This document shows, one piece after another, positions 17,097 to 24,326 of a DNA stretch of 64,000 nucleotides. Numbering within the stretch: the stretch's first letter is position 1; every line of letters starts with the position of its first letter. Origin of the DNA: Pontibacillus halophilus JSM 076056 = DSM 19796. GTDB taxonomy: Bacteria > Bacillota > Bacilli > Bacillales > BH030062. Location of the stretch: assembly GCF_000425205.1 (NCBI RefSeq), contig NZ_AULI01000011.1, forward strand, positions 62,001-126,000, read 5' to 3'. Made by a program: the position numbers and the translations under genes. The notes beneath the pieces were generated by a model. It worked only from the letters and a program-made list of their open reading frames with translations, ran no database searches and was not told the DNA's origin.

Positions 17097-17462
17097 ATGA
17101 GCAAATTGTTCAATGACATTCACTACTTTAGAATCCCAGTTGTCAACGTAGCGGAAGCCATCAAGTGGTACTCCGAATGCCTTCAATTAGAATTGCGGTT
17201 CAATCGAGGAGACTTGGCCGTTTTCAACATCAACTCTGGGCCTCTGCTTGTCTTAGTGGAAGCAGACCAAGATTCCCGCGGACACTTCACCATTGATGGC
17301 CAACCAGCATTCTCCGTCAGCTTTACAACTTCTAAGATTAACGAACTTCACCACTATTTAGACAAGAACGAAGTGAAAATTGAACCCATCCGCTCTGAAC
17401 ATGGGCACCAGTTCTTTTACTTCTATGACCCAGATGGAAATAAACTGCAAGTTCATAACTAA
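17097..17462 (+). CDS. VOC (glyoxalase/bleomycin-resistance fold) protein
   Basis: 121 residues with the paired beta-alpha-beta-beta-beta pattern of the vicinal oxygen chelate family: HYFRIPVVNVAEAIKWYSECLQLEL, then FFYFYDPDGNKLQVHN at the end. The final Asp-Pro-Asp-Gly-Asn and possible metal ligands fit a small lyase, dioxygenase or antibiotic-binding protein; the substrate cannot be told. The start is the ATG at 17097 behind GAGGAGGCTCACT. It appears to be a single-gene unit. Confidence 0.85.
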   Translation: MSKLFNDIHYFRIPVVNVAEAIKWYSECLQLELRFNRGDLAVFNINSGPLLVLVEADQDSRGHFTIDGQPAFSVSFTTSKINELHHYLDKNEVKIEPIRSEHGHQFFYFYDPDGNKLQVHN

Positions 17463-17653
17463 CGTAACATAGGTGAATTCTCTTGACGATTACTTCATAG
17501 GGGTCCTATTCCTTACATTCCCTTTTCGTTTGATACCTCTACATGACTAAAAGGAATGAATCTTTTTAGAACAATTGTATTTTATTGGTTGCATGCACAA
17601 TTCAAATCGGTTATCTTTACACTAATCTATGCTACAGAATTTGGAGGATACTA

Positions 17654-18025
17654 TTGAATAGACTTCTATTAGCTATAGGCGTACTAGTTCTGCTAAGCGC
17701 TTGTGGACCAAATGATAATTTGCACTTTGAAGGAGAAAGCCCTTCTTGGAGTGGACAGCTTCAGGTGTATGCAAGTGACGAAGAAATGAACGGAAATTAT
17801 GAATTTCGTTTAAATAGTGAAGATCATCCTGTAATCGAAGCCCTCTCTATAAGAATTAACGATGGTAGTACGACGTTGAATGATGAAAGAGTAACTACGG
17901 ATAAAGCGATTACACTCCCTATAAAGTGTTCAGGATGCGCAACATTAAAGAATACTTCCGAAATACCAGTCACTATTGATTGGAACGGAAATACAGAGTC
18001 CTTCACACTTCACTTACAACAATAA
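17654..18025 (+). CDS. Small secreted lipoprotein of unknown function
   Basis: 123 residues. The TTG start at 17654 follows TTGGAGG. The signal peptide ends in the lipobox LLSAC, giving a predicted lipid-modified Cys17. The remainder is soluble and beta-rich-looking (QLQVYASDEEMNGNYEFRLN), with CSGC near the end. No family was recognised. It is monocistronic, followed by a strong terminator. Confidence 0.75.
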   Translation: MNRLLLAIGVLVLLSACGPNDNLHFEGESPSWSGQLQVYASDEEMNGNYEFRLNSEDHPVIEALSIRINDGSTTLNDERVTTDKAITLPIKCSGCATLKNTSEIPVTIDWNGNTESFTLHLQQ

Positions 18026-18048
18026 ATAAGAGCATGATAAAGAGGATA

Positions 18049-18094
18049 CACCCCAGAAGTTAGATTAACAGGTCAATTCTGGGGTGCTTTTCTT
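18049..18094 (+). terminator. Terminator after the lipoprotein gene
   Basis: CACCCCAGAA (18049-18058) pairs perfectly with TTCTGGGGTG (18077-18086); cttttctt follows. Confidence 0.85.
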
Positions 18095-18175
18095 GGAGAG
18101 GTATAGGGGATGTAGGTTATAAACGAACTCCTCGAAGCGCCCACGCTCTGTCTCTAGAATCATTTGTTCCCGCAT
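18065..18175 (-). pseudogene. Possible truncated alpha/beta-hydrolase N-terminus
   Basis: 36-codon frame starting MREQMILETERGRFEEFV, behind AGAGAGGTGGGTATAA. From memory this resembles the first strand of Bacillus alpha/beta-hydrolases that begin with an M-I-x-T-x-R-G-x-F-E-x-F-V pattern. The rest of a hydrolase is absent, and the frame runs into the neighbouring terminator. It may be a decayed gene end or chance. Confidence 0.25.
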
Positions 18176-18246
18176 TTATACCCACCTCTCTAAAGAAAAC
18201 TTCACTTCATTCCTTATTCGTTAGTGAGTCGCAACACCTCTTATAC

Positions 18247-18278
18247 AAAAAAAGCGCAATCGTATTTATGATTGCACT
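18247..18278 (-). terminator. Terminator of the DUF4269-like gene
   Basis: On the minus strand GTGCAATC (18277-18270) pairs with GATTGCGC (18261-18254, one G-U), followed by seven T. The stem overlaps the stop codon. Confidence 0.8.
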
Positions 18279-18817
18279 CCTCTAGGACTGATAATTTCTC
18301 TTTCTCCCCCATACTGAATCAACCCTTCATAAGGATCCCCTTCGATCCCAAGCCATTCACAAAAAGCCGGCTCGGTCTTGTAACCCTTCTTCTTCAATTC
18401 GATAACGTTGTCTCGTAACAACGGATTGTCCTTCAGTAGCTCATGCTCAATCATCATATGTACATAAGCACGCTGGCACTGAACAGGTTGATCTTGTCCG
18501 AATAGCTCAAATTCAAATCCTTTGAACATGAAATTGGCTTTCACGACATCATGTTCATCAATTACCTTATGTTTGATGGTGAAATCAGGTAGACCACCAT
18601 AGAGATTCGTTACCTTCTCTTTAAATGTACTGAGGTCGTTCACCTCCATGACGATATCTAAATCCGAATCGTCCACATCAATCCCAATCGGAATCGTTCC
18701 GCAAAGGACTGGAGTATACGTACGTAAATCTTCAAGAACTTGGAGCGCTTCGATAGCTTGATACGCTGCTCGTTGCTTCATAGTCCCGTCTTTCATGTTC
18801 TTGTAAAGTGCGTGCAA
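18266..18817 (-). CDS. DUF4269-like nucleotidyltransferase-fold protein
   Basis: 183 residues. CGTIPIGIDVDDSDLDIVME carries a G-T...D-x-D arrangement like the metal site of nucleotidyltransferases. Later CQRAYVHMMIEHELL and IIELKKKGYKTEPAFCEWLG-type segments match, from memory, the DUF4269 family. The biochemical role is unknown. The TTG start at 18817 has GGAGGG 6 bases before it. It lies convergent with the lipoprotein gene and downstream of the ABC operon. Confidence 0.75.
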   Translation of the reverse strand: MHALYKNMKDGTMKQRAAYQAIEALQVLEDLRTYTPVLCGTIPIGIDVDDSDLDIVMEVNDLSTFKEKVTNLYGGLPDFTIKHKVIDEHDVVKANFMFKGFEFELFGQDQPVQCQRAYVHMMIEHELLKDNPLLRDNVIELKKKGYKTEPAFCEWLGIEGDPYEGLIQYGGEREIISPRGVQS

Positions 18818-18847
18818 GATGCGCCCTCCTTTCTAATCCAAATGGAA

Positions 18848-19456
18848 TTAGAAGATTTTCTTATGATAGATCCGCGTCGATAACACTCCAGACAATCCAT
18901 AAATGAAACTAACAACCACAGCAAGGAATAGATAGATAAAAAAGCGGTCTGAGCTTAAGATTACATTCATTAATTCTCTAATGTAATCATTTAAATTCGG
19001 GACGAACAACGTAACGACCACGAAATAACTAGCGAAAGCAATCACTGAGGAGATAAGAAGGTAATTGCTCTTGAATTTATAACAAAAGGGCATGATAAAC
19101 GAAGCTGCTAGAATAACCATGCTACACATGATCAGCATATCCTTCCAATCGATCAATTCTCTATGAATCACTAAATTGCCCATGAAGATGACAGTGGCAA
19201 CGAGTAACGTGAACAGAAGAACGACGACATAGCGTGACTGGACAACTTCTCTTCGGGTATAGGGCATGGAGTTTATGAACTTGTGAACAGACGCTTTCTC
19301 TTCAAGTGCGAACGTGTTCACTACAATCACAATTCCAAACACCACGCCTACCCACATGGAAGAAATATCAAGAAACAAATAGATTGCGATTCCTATCATC
19401 ATGAGAGCTAGTGTCTTTCTCTGTATTACGAAATCCTTTCGTATCAGATTATACAT
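18848..19456 (-). CDS. ABC-2 type transporter permease
   Basis: 202 residues with six hydrophobic segments (for example MMIGIAIYLFLDISSMWVGV and FIYLFLAVVVSFIYGLSGVL). KFINSMPYTRREVVQSRY after helix 2 is typical of ABC-2 permeases of the ytr/bcr type. It pairs with the ATPase gene, whose stop overlaps this ATG (CATGTATAA). The start at 19456 has AAAGGGG upstream; a longer reading would overlap the ATPase by 65 bases. The substrate is unknown; homologous units respond to cell-envelope antibiotics. Confidence 0.82.
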   Translation of the reverse strand: MYNLIRKDFVIQRKTLALMMIGIAIYLFLDISSMWVGVVFGIVIVVNTFALEEKASVHKFINSMPYTRREVVQSRYVVVLLFTLLVATVIFMGNLVIHRELIDWKDMLIMCSMVILAASFIMPFCYKFKSNYLLISSVIAFASYFVVVTLFVPNLNDYIRELMNVILSSDRFFIYLFLAVVVSFIYGLSGVLSTRIYHKKIF

Positions 19457-20321
19457 GGCTTCCAACCCCTTTTTGGTGATAGAACATAATCTCTTCAAGA
19501 GTAGGTTCTTCAAGCATGACGTAATCTCCGAAAATGTTCTGCACCCTTTGTTTATTCGCAGTTAACGCTTGAAATCCATAGCGAGATACCTCTAGTGAGA
19601 TAAATTCCTTCTCTGTATCTCGGTCTATTACTTCCTTATCCCCTTTGACAATAGCAAATTCATCTCTAATTTCCTCTAAATCCTTCGTGAAGACGTGCTG
19701 TCCGTCATGGATAAGGGTAATGTAATCAGCAATTGAATCAAGGTCCGTCGTAATATGCGTAGAGAAGAAGATGGTCTTCTCCCCATCTTGTAACAGCTCG
19801 TGTAGGATTCCCAACAACTCTCTCCTAAAGATGGGATCTAAGCCTGAGGTAGGCTCATCCATTATGATTAGCTCTGCATCATGGGACAAAGCAACTGCCA
19901 GGGAGGCTTTCATCTTCATTCCTTTTGAGAAGGTCTTCATTTGCTTATTTAACGGCAAATTAAAAGCTTTCACATAGGTATGGAACACATCGTCATCCCA
20001 ACGATCATAGGCACCTTTCGCAATTTCCTTCATCTCTTTCAACGTAAGATTCTCATAAAAGATGTTCTCATCGTACACAAATCCAATACGCTGCTTAATT
20101 TCCTTCTCATGTTCCTTATAGTTCAACCCGAACAATCTGATTGATCCAGAATCCGGTTGAAGCAAGTTCATCATCAACTTAATCGTGGTCGATTTCCCCA
20201 CACCATTGCCACCGATGAATCCTGTTACAAATCCCTTCCTCACGTCTAATGAGAAATCCTTTAACTGGAAATCCCCAAGTGACAAGTTCACATCCCGCAA
20301 TTCCATTACATTCTCCATCAT
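19449..20321 (-). CDS. ABC transporter ATP-binding protein (YtrB-like)
   Basis: 290 residues with Walker A GGNGVGKSTT, Q-loop QRIGFVYDEN, Walker B AELIIMDEPTSGLDP and switch His in FFSTHITTDLD. The ABC signature is FSKGMKMK rather than LSGGQ, as is common in YtrB-type ATPases. It powers the adjacent permease. Start and stop overlap the neighbouring GntR and permease genes by a few bases, so the three are translationally coupled. Confidence 0.92.
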   Translation of the reverse strand: MMENVMELRDVNLSLGDFQLKDFSLDVRKGFVTGFIGGNGVGKSTTIKLMMNLLQPDSGSIRLFGLNYKEHEKEIKQRIGFVYDENIFYENLTLKEMKEIAKGAYDRWDDDVFHTYVKAFNLPLNKQMKTFSKGMKMKASLAVALSHDAELIIMDEPTSGLDPIFRRELLGILHELLQDGEKTIFFSTHITTDLDSIADYITLIHDGQHVFTKDLEEIRDEFAIVKGDKEVIDRDTEKEFISLEVSRYGFQALTANKQRVQNIFGDYVMLEEPTLEEIMFYHQKGVGSHV

Positions 20322-20695
20322 TCACCCTCCTGATATAACAACGTCAGCAGCTCTTTCAACTCAGGTAACGTAATACCGATGTCTTTGCTATTCTTAATCG
20401 CAGTCATTAATTGCTCTTCAACCGCCTTCTTCTTGCCTTCTTTAATCATCTCATTATTCTGGTCTGATACGAAGGAACCCTTACCCACGATAGAGAAGAT
20501 GTACCCATTCTTCTCAAGCTCTTCATACGTTCGCTTCGTGGTAATTAAACTCACTTGTAAGTCTTTCGCAAGTTGCCTCATAGAAGGAAGCGCCTGACCT
20601 GACCCCCACTCCCCTTCCATGATTAGATTCTTCATCTGTGTGTAGATTTGTTCGTAGATGGGTGCCTTTGACGTGTTCGATATGATAATTTTCAT
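20318..20695 (-). CDS. YtrA-subfamily GntR repressor
   Basis: 125 residues: an N-terminal winged helix (PIYEQIYTQMKNLIMEGEW, LPSMRQLAKDLQVSLITTKRTYEELEKNGYI) and the short C-terminal dimerisation region that defines the YtrA class. It is probably a repressor of its own ABC operon, binding the AT-rich palindromes directly upstream. In B. subtilis, YtrA-type operons respond to cell-wall antibiotics; the inducer here is unknown. Confidence 0.9.
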   Translation of the reverse strand: MKIIISNTSKAPIYEQIYTQMKNLIMEGEWGSGQALPSMRQLAKDLQVSLITTKRTYEELEKNGYIFSIVGKGSFVSDQNNEMIKEGKKKAVEEQLMTAIKNSKDIGITLPELKELLTLLYQEGE

Positions 20696-20710
20696 GTAGA
20701 TCCCTCTCTA

Positions 20711-20755
20711 ATTGTATATATACAATTATATACATTATATACAATATATACAATA
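20711..20755 (-). promoter_or_regulatory. Palindromic operator/promoter of the GntR-ABC operon
   Basis: ATTGTATATATACAAT (20711-20726) is a perfect 16-base palindrome 16 bases before the regulator's ATG. It is followed by two further tatacaat-type copies up to 20753. TATAAT on the minus strand lies in the middle. This fits autoregulation by the YtrA-type protein. Confidence 0.65.
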
Positions 20756-20837
20756 GCTAATTGTAAAATATGGAATTAGATGCAAAGAACAAGACCCCCA
20801 ATAGCGAGAGCCATATAGTTCATTTCTGTTTGACAGA

Positions 20838-20880
20838 TTAAAAAAAGAGCCTTCCCTAACTAAATCTCTGGAAAAGGCTC
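20838..20880 (-). terminator. Terminator-like hairpin without an obvious gene
   Basis: On the minus strand GAGCCTT (20880-20874) pairs with AAGGCTC (20853-20847), with further pairing inside, followed by seven T. The upstream LysM/3D gene already has its own terminator 150 bases earlier. No supported coding frame lies between them. Confidence 0.6.
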
Positions 20881-21033
20881 CGATTTTATCATATTTTATT
20901 AAGCAAATTTTTTCGTTTTCTTGAGTTTCTTTTCTCACATTCACAATCGACCTGATAGACAACTCTCTAAACAAAAAAACTTACCTATTCCTACGTTTAA
21001 CACGCAAGATAGCGAGGTATCGTTCACTGAAAA

Positions 21034-21062
21034 CAAAAAAAGACGCCCTTAAAAGGACGTCT
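21034..21062 (-). terminator. Terminator of the LysM/3D gene
   Basis: AGACGTCCTT pairs with AAGGGCGTCT (one mismatch) on the minus strand, followed by seven T. Confidence 0.85.
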
Positions 21063-21071
21063 CTTTCATAA

Positions 21072-21869
21072 TTAATCTAGTACGGTTACTTCTACATCTT
21101 GTCTACCAAAGTTGATTGCATCAGAGTGGCTTTGATGATAGATGTCAATGCGGTTACCTTGGATGTCTCCGCCAATGTCACCTGCAACGGCTTTGCCGTA
21201 GCCTTCTACATAAACTTCAGAACCTAGTGGAATGATGTCTGGGTCTACAGCAATTACTTTCTGGTCAGGGTTCGCATTTAGGTCAATGCCAGTAGCGGTT
21301 ACGCCTGTGCAACCTTCGCAGTTAGCCGTGTACGCTGTAGCTTCCATCGTCATTGTTTGACCCGCTTCATTTTGTTGGTCATTCGAATCGTTCGTTGCTT
21401 CTTTAGGTTCGCTTGTTTCATTTACAGGGTTAGACTGCTCTGTATTAGAAGCTTGTGGCGCAGCAGCCGTTTCGACAGGTTGTGCTGTTGCTTCTCCATT
21501 TACCGTTAGTTCTTCACCTACGATAATCAAGTCTGAAGAAAGGTTATTCCATGCCTTCAGCTCAGAAACGCTTGTCCCGTATTGTTGACCCAAGCTCCAT
21601 AATGTGTCGCCACGTTCGACAGTGTGCACATCTGCTGAGTCAGTTGCAACCTCTTGATTCTCCCCAGTTGACAAGCGTTGTCCTGGATAGATGGTTGTAT
21701 TCAATAGTCCGTTCATTTCTTGTAGTTCATTAACCGTTACGCCGTAATCTTGAGAAATGCTCCATAGTGTATTTCCTTTATCAACAACAACTTCCTCAGC
21801 GCTTGCCGTGATTGAAGTTGTACCCATAATCGATGCGACCGCCGCTAGTGAAAGAATGCTCTTTTTCAT
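21072..21869 (-). CDS. Secreted LysM-3D domain cell-wall protein (YocH-like)
   Basis: 265 residues. A signal peptide (about 1-24, ending ITASA) precedes two LysM modules for peptidoglycan binding (about 27-68, DKGNTLWSISQDYG; about 82-125, ERGDTLWSLGQQYG). A Thr/Ser/Glu-rich linker leads to a C-terminal 3D domain (about 172-265) with MEATAYTANC, GTEVxV-type GSEVYVEGYG and the IDIYHQSHSDAINFG block. The three conserved Asp give this lytic-transglycosylase-like domain its name. It probably remodels peptidoglycan. A WalR box sits upstream, as for B. subtilis yocH. Confidence 0.9.
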   Translation of the reverse strand: MKKSILSLAAVASIMGTTSITASAEEVVVDKGNTLWSISQDYGVTVNELQEMNGLLNTTIYPGQRLSTGENQEVATDSADVHTVERGDTLWSLGQQYGTSVSELKAWNNLSSDLIIVGEELTVNGEATAQPVETAAAPQASNTEQSNPVNETSEPKEATNDSNDQQNEAGQTMTMEATAYTANCEGCTGVTATGIDLNANPDQKVIAVDPDIIPLGSEVYVEGYGKAVAGDIGGDIQGNRIDIYHQSHSDAINFGRQDVEVTVLD

Positions 21870-21938
21870 GTTGGTTACCTCCTAGCAAACAGTAAAATGT
21901 TTGATTGCGTTAATGTTTCCTTTGAAACTCTGTTACCC

Positions 21939-21966
21939 ACTATAACATCTTTTTCTCTCACACCAA
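21939..21966 (-). promoter_or_regulatory. Promoter of the LysM/3D gene
   Basis: Minus strand TTGGTG (21966-21961), 16-base spacer, TATAGT (21944-21939), giving a leader of about 60 bases. The -35 is imperfect, which suits an activated promoter. Confidence 0.5.
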
Positions 21967-21996
21967 CAACAGAATGGATACAATTTCATTACGTTG

Positions 21997-22013
21997 TTAA
22001 CAGTTGTTTTACA
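21997..22013 (-). promoter_or_regulatory. WalR binding box
   Basis: Minus strand TGTAAA-ACAAC-TGTTAA is a perfect match to the WalR consensus TGTWAH-N5-TGTWAH. It lies about 30 bases upstream of the -35, a position suited to activation by the essential WalRK system. Confidence 0.75.
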
Positions 22014-22084
22014 CCCTTGTAATAGTTAGTAGAACGCATGACGAAGAGCGCTCACAACCCTGATGTGACCGCTTCAACTAAATG

Positions 22085-22450
22085 TTAGGTATGGAAATGA
22101 CTCTCTTCTCTCCTTCTAATGATCTCATCCGTCGCCCAATAGAAAGATGCCATTGGCAGTGCAAAGAAATAGAATATCGGAGACCCCCAGTCCACTACTA
22201 AACCGGTGCAGACCACATAGGCAGCAACTGCATGTAAGCCTAGTGAAACGAGCCATCGATGATTCAGATTTCTTACCAACATTTCAACCCCCATGGATAA
22301 GACCGCACCAATTGCAATGACAACTGGCATGATAAAGAACATAAGATCAAAGAGTACAGGATTATTTGTAAGTATCCTGACCACTACAATCGTAGTCAAG
22401 GTCGTAATCAACGAAGCCCATCCTCTTCCTCTCCTGAACGTACACTTCAT
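22085..22450 (-). CDS. Small multipass membrane protein, unknown
   Basis: 121 residues with three or four hydrophobic segments (ASLITTLTTIVVVRIL, LMFFIMPVVIAIGAVLSM, WLVSLGLHAVAAYVVCTGLVV, IFYFFALPMASFYWA) and a charged C-terminus with His. No family was recognised. The ribosome site before the ATG is weak. It lies downstream of the cold-shock gene terminator and is probably transcribed separately. Confidence 0.55.
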   Translation of the reverse strand: MKCTFRRGRGWASLITTLTTIVVVRILTNNPVLFDLMFFIMPVVIAIGAVLSMGVEMLVRNLNHRWLVSLGLHAVAAYVVCTGLVVDWGSPIFYFFALPMASFYWATDEIIRRREESHFHT

Positions 22451-22470
22451 TTATGTAAGGAAAAAAAGCA

Positions 22471-22501
22471 TAAAAAAAGAGACCCTATCGCTAGGGTCTC
22501 T
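22471..22501 (-). terminator. Terminator of the cold-shock gene
   Basis: AGAGACCCTA and TAGGGTCTCT form a perfect 10-bp stem with a 4-base loop; seven T follow on the minus strand. Confidence 0.92.
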
Positions 22502-22522
22502 TTCTGAAGTTAGCAATCGAAA

Positions 22523-22723
22523 CTATTGCTTAGTAACGTTCGCAGCTTGTGGGCCACGGTCGCCTTCAACGATTTCGAAGTTAACTGTTTGGTTTTCTTC
22601 TAGAGTTTTGAAGCCTTCTTCTTGAATGGCAGAGAAGTGAACGAATACATCGTCTTGACCTTCAACTTCGATAAATCCAAAACCTTTTTCTGCGTTAAAC
22701 CATTTTACTGTACCTTGTAGCAT
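22523..22723 (-). CDS. Cold-shock protein (CspA/CspB family)
   Basis: 66 residues, [20 protein letters not shown] and then [11 protein letters not shown]: the two RNA-binding motifs KGFGFIE (RNP1) and VFVHF (RNP2) of a single cold-shock domain. It is an RNA chaperone of the cytosol. The start is the ATG at 22723 behind GGAGG; a longer upstream frame lacks support. The leader of about 106 bases, with a GTGGATA...TATCCAC hairpin (22740-22754) just before the ribosome site, fits post-transcriptional control typical of csp genes. Confidence 0.96.
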   Translation of the reverse strand: MLQGTVKWFNAEKGFGFIEVEGQDDVFVHFSAIQEEGFKTLEENQTVNFEIVEGDRGPQAANVTKQ

Positions 22724-22835
22724 ATTAATTGCCTCCTGCGTGGATATTATCCACATTGTATTACTATCATTGCTCTACATTCAAGATGAAGCTAACAAGT
22801 AACTATCTTTCTTTCGAACAAGAATAATTAACTAA

Positions 22836-22863
22836 AGTATAGCAGATTTTTCACTGAAGTCAA
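22836..22863 (-). promoter_or_regulatory. Cold-shock gene promoter
   Basis: Minus strand TTGACT, 16-base spacer, TGC-TATACT (extended -10). The start would be near 22829, giving a long leader. Confidence 0.7.
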
Positions 22864-22940
22864 CAATCACGAAAAAATCGATTTAAAAAATCTAGCTCCT
22901 AGTCTCAATAACCACCCAAAAAGCCCCTCAATCGCGGGGC

Positions 22941-23573
22941 TTAATCGGGTATCGGATAAATTGATGTAAGTTTACTCTGAACGATGTATCTGTCTGGTGC
23001 ATTGCCAAAGAAGTCAAATGGGTAACAAGTCGTCAGTGTTAAGGTAGCTGACTCTTTATCAACAATCACAGAACGGTCTTCGGCATCTGTAATCCACGTC
23101 GTTTGAATTTCATACACGTAGAGATTGCCGTCGAACTCAACCATCAATTCGTCGCCCTCTCCTAGCTTGCCTAGATTATGAAAGACTGTGTCACGGTGCC
23201 CACTCAACACGGTATGCTTCCGACCTAACGGTGTCGTCGTTAGGTCGCTGTCGAACATGCCGACGCCTGCTTGCAGCGTATTCTCATCCGTTCCCCAATA
23301 AACGGAGAAGTGATTGTTCTCCTCAAGCTTCGGGATAATGAGTGCACCAACCTTCTCTCCTTCAGAGTAATCCCGTTCTTCTATGTAAGAAGGCTCTTGA
23401 GTCGTAATCGCTGTTGATGAGAGGTGTTTCTGTTCCTTCAGCGCCTCATACTCCTCCACCTCATCTTGAGTTAACGTCTCTGCTGATGAGCGTGCCTGTG
23501 ACCATATCCAGTACTGATAACCCGCAACAACTAACCCCGTCATCATCAATAGAATGCCAATCCACTTCCTCAA
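22941..23573 (-). CDS. Class D sortase
   Basis: Membrane-anchored transpeptidase that attaches surface proteins to the cell wall. The N-terminal helix is WIGILLMMTGLVVAGYQYWIW. The catalytic residues are His in VLSGHRDTVF, Cys in LTLTTCYPF and Arg in PDRYIVQS. GALIIPKL opens the sortase barrel. The TTG start at 23573 is chosen because GGAGGTG lies 8 bases upstream; a longer frame would overlap the upstream substrate gene. It directly follows a gene for a protein with a sorting signal, its probable substrate. Confidence 0.9.
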   Translation of the reverse strand: MRKWIGILLMMTGLVVAGYQYWIWSQARSSAETLTQDEVEEYEALKEQKHLSSTAITTQEPSYIEERDYSEGEKVGALIIPKLEENNHFSVYWGTDENTLQAGVGMFDSDLTTTPLGRKHTVLSGHRDTVFHNLGKLGEGDELMVEFDGNLYVYEIQTTWITDAEDRSVIVDKESATLTLTTCYPFDFFGNAPDRYIVQSKLTSIYPIPD

Positions 23574-23631
23574 GTCGCCTTCACCTCCTCTAGATAAAGA
23601 AGGATGAGGCAAGAGCCCCATCCCAACAGCC

Positions 23632-24090
23632 TTATGCTCGCTTACGAAGCAACAACCACGCACCAGTAACCGCTAGTAGAAGTCCGCCTGCCATCAAAGC
23701 AGGTTGATTGGTTGCTGTATCTGGCATCGTCTCTCCTTCTTCACCTGTAGAAGAATCGGAGTCATCTGTTTCAGTTGTCGCACTCGCGTCATCTGAATCT
23801 GACTCAGTGGAATCTTCTTCTGACTGATTCTCATCACTAGTTGCTACATAGTTGCTTGCATCATAGTCAGCCGGTAGCAGGTTCTCACATGGTCTTAAGT
23901 CGTTATCATTCCCATCCAGGCCATATGGATCTGCTTCTAAATCATAGCCATCATTAAGAAATGCCTCCAACTCTTCCCAAGAATTAAAGTCGCTACAATT
24001 CTTATCCTCCGCAGAAACCGTCAAAGGAGCCGCCAACAAACCCATAAAGAACAATCCAGCCAACATCAACATACTAAACCGTTTCATCAT
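23632..24090 (-). CDS. Cell-wall anchored protein with excalibur-like domain and MPDTA sorting signal
   Basis: 152 residues. A signal peptide (about 1-27) is followed by CSDFNSWEELEAFLNDGY and DPYGLDGNDNDLRPCENL, a Cys-bounded, Asp-rich segment like the calcium-binding excalibur domain. A very acidic Ser/Asp/Glu stretch then leads to the C-terminal signal: MPDTA, a hydrophobic helix, and RKRA. The anchoring motif has Met where LPxTA has Leu. It lies directly upstream of the class D sortase, so the pair looks like a dedicated enzyme and substrate. Confidence 0.82.
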   Translation of the reverse strand: MMKRFSMLMLAGLFFMGLLAAPLTVSAEDKNCSDFNSWEELEAFLNDGYDLEADPYGLDGNDNDLRPCENLLPADYDASNYVATSDENQSEEDSTESDSDDASATTETDDSDSSTGEEGETMPDTATNQPALMAGGLLLAVTGAWLLLRKRA

Positions 24091-24280
24091 GTCCCCATCC
24101 CCTTTTCGATAGTTATGTACCTAGATTATCCAGGCCATTTGCTTACACAATAAGCCAATTTATTCCATATATCAAGAAAGATGAGGCGGTTTTAGCGATT
24201 AATTTACACAATTTTCTAACATATATTTTGGTTAGAATATGGATTTCCTTGTTAATTTCTTAACCTATCACGTACATAAA

Positions 24281-24314
24281 AAGCCCTGCTCATTCAAAAG
24301 GATGGGCAGGGCTT
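24281..24314 (-). terminator. Terminator of trhO
   Basis: On the minus strand AAGCCCTGCCCAT pairs with ATGAGCAGGGCTT (one mismatch) around an 8-base loop, followed by tttatg. Confidence 0.8.
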
Positions 24315-24326
24315 TTCTTATACTAC

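Noticed and set aside
20735-20974. 79-codon frame between the GntR gene and the LysM/3D gene
   Set aside because: It runs through a clear terminator hairpin and into the GntR operator, with no ribosome site.
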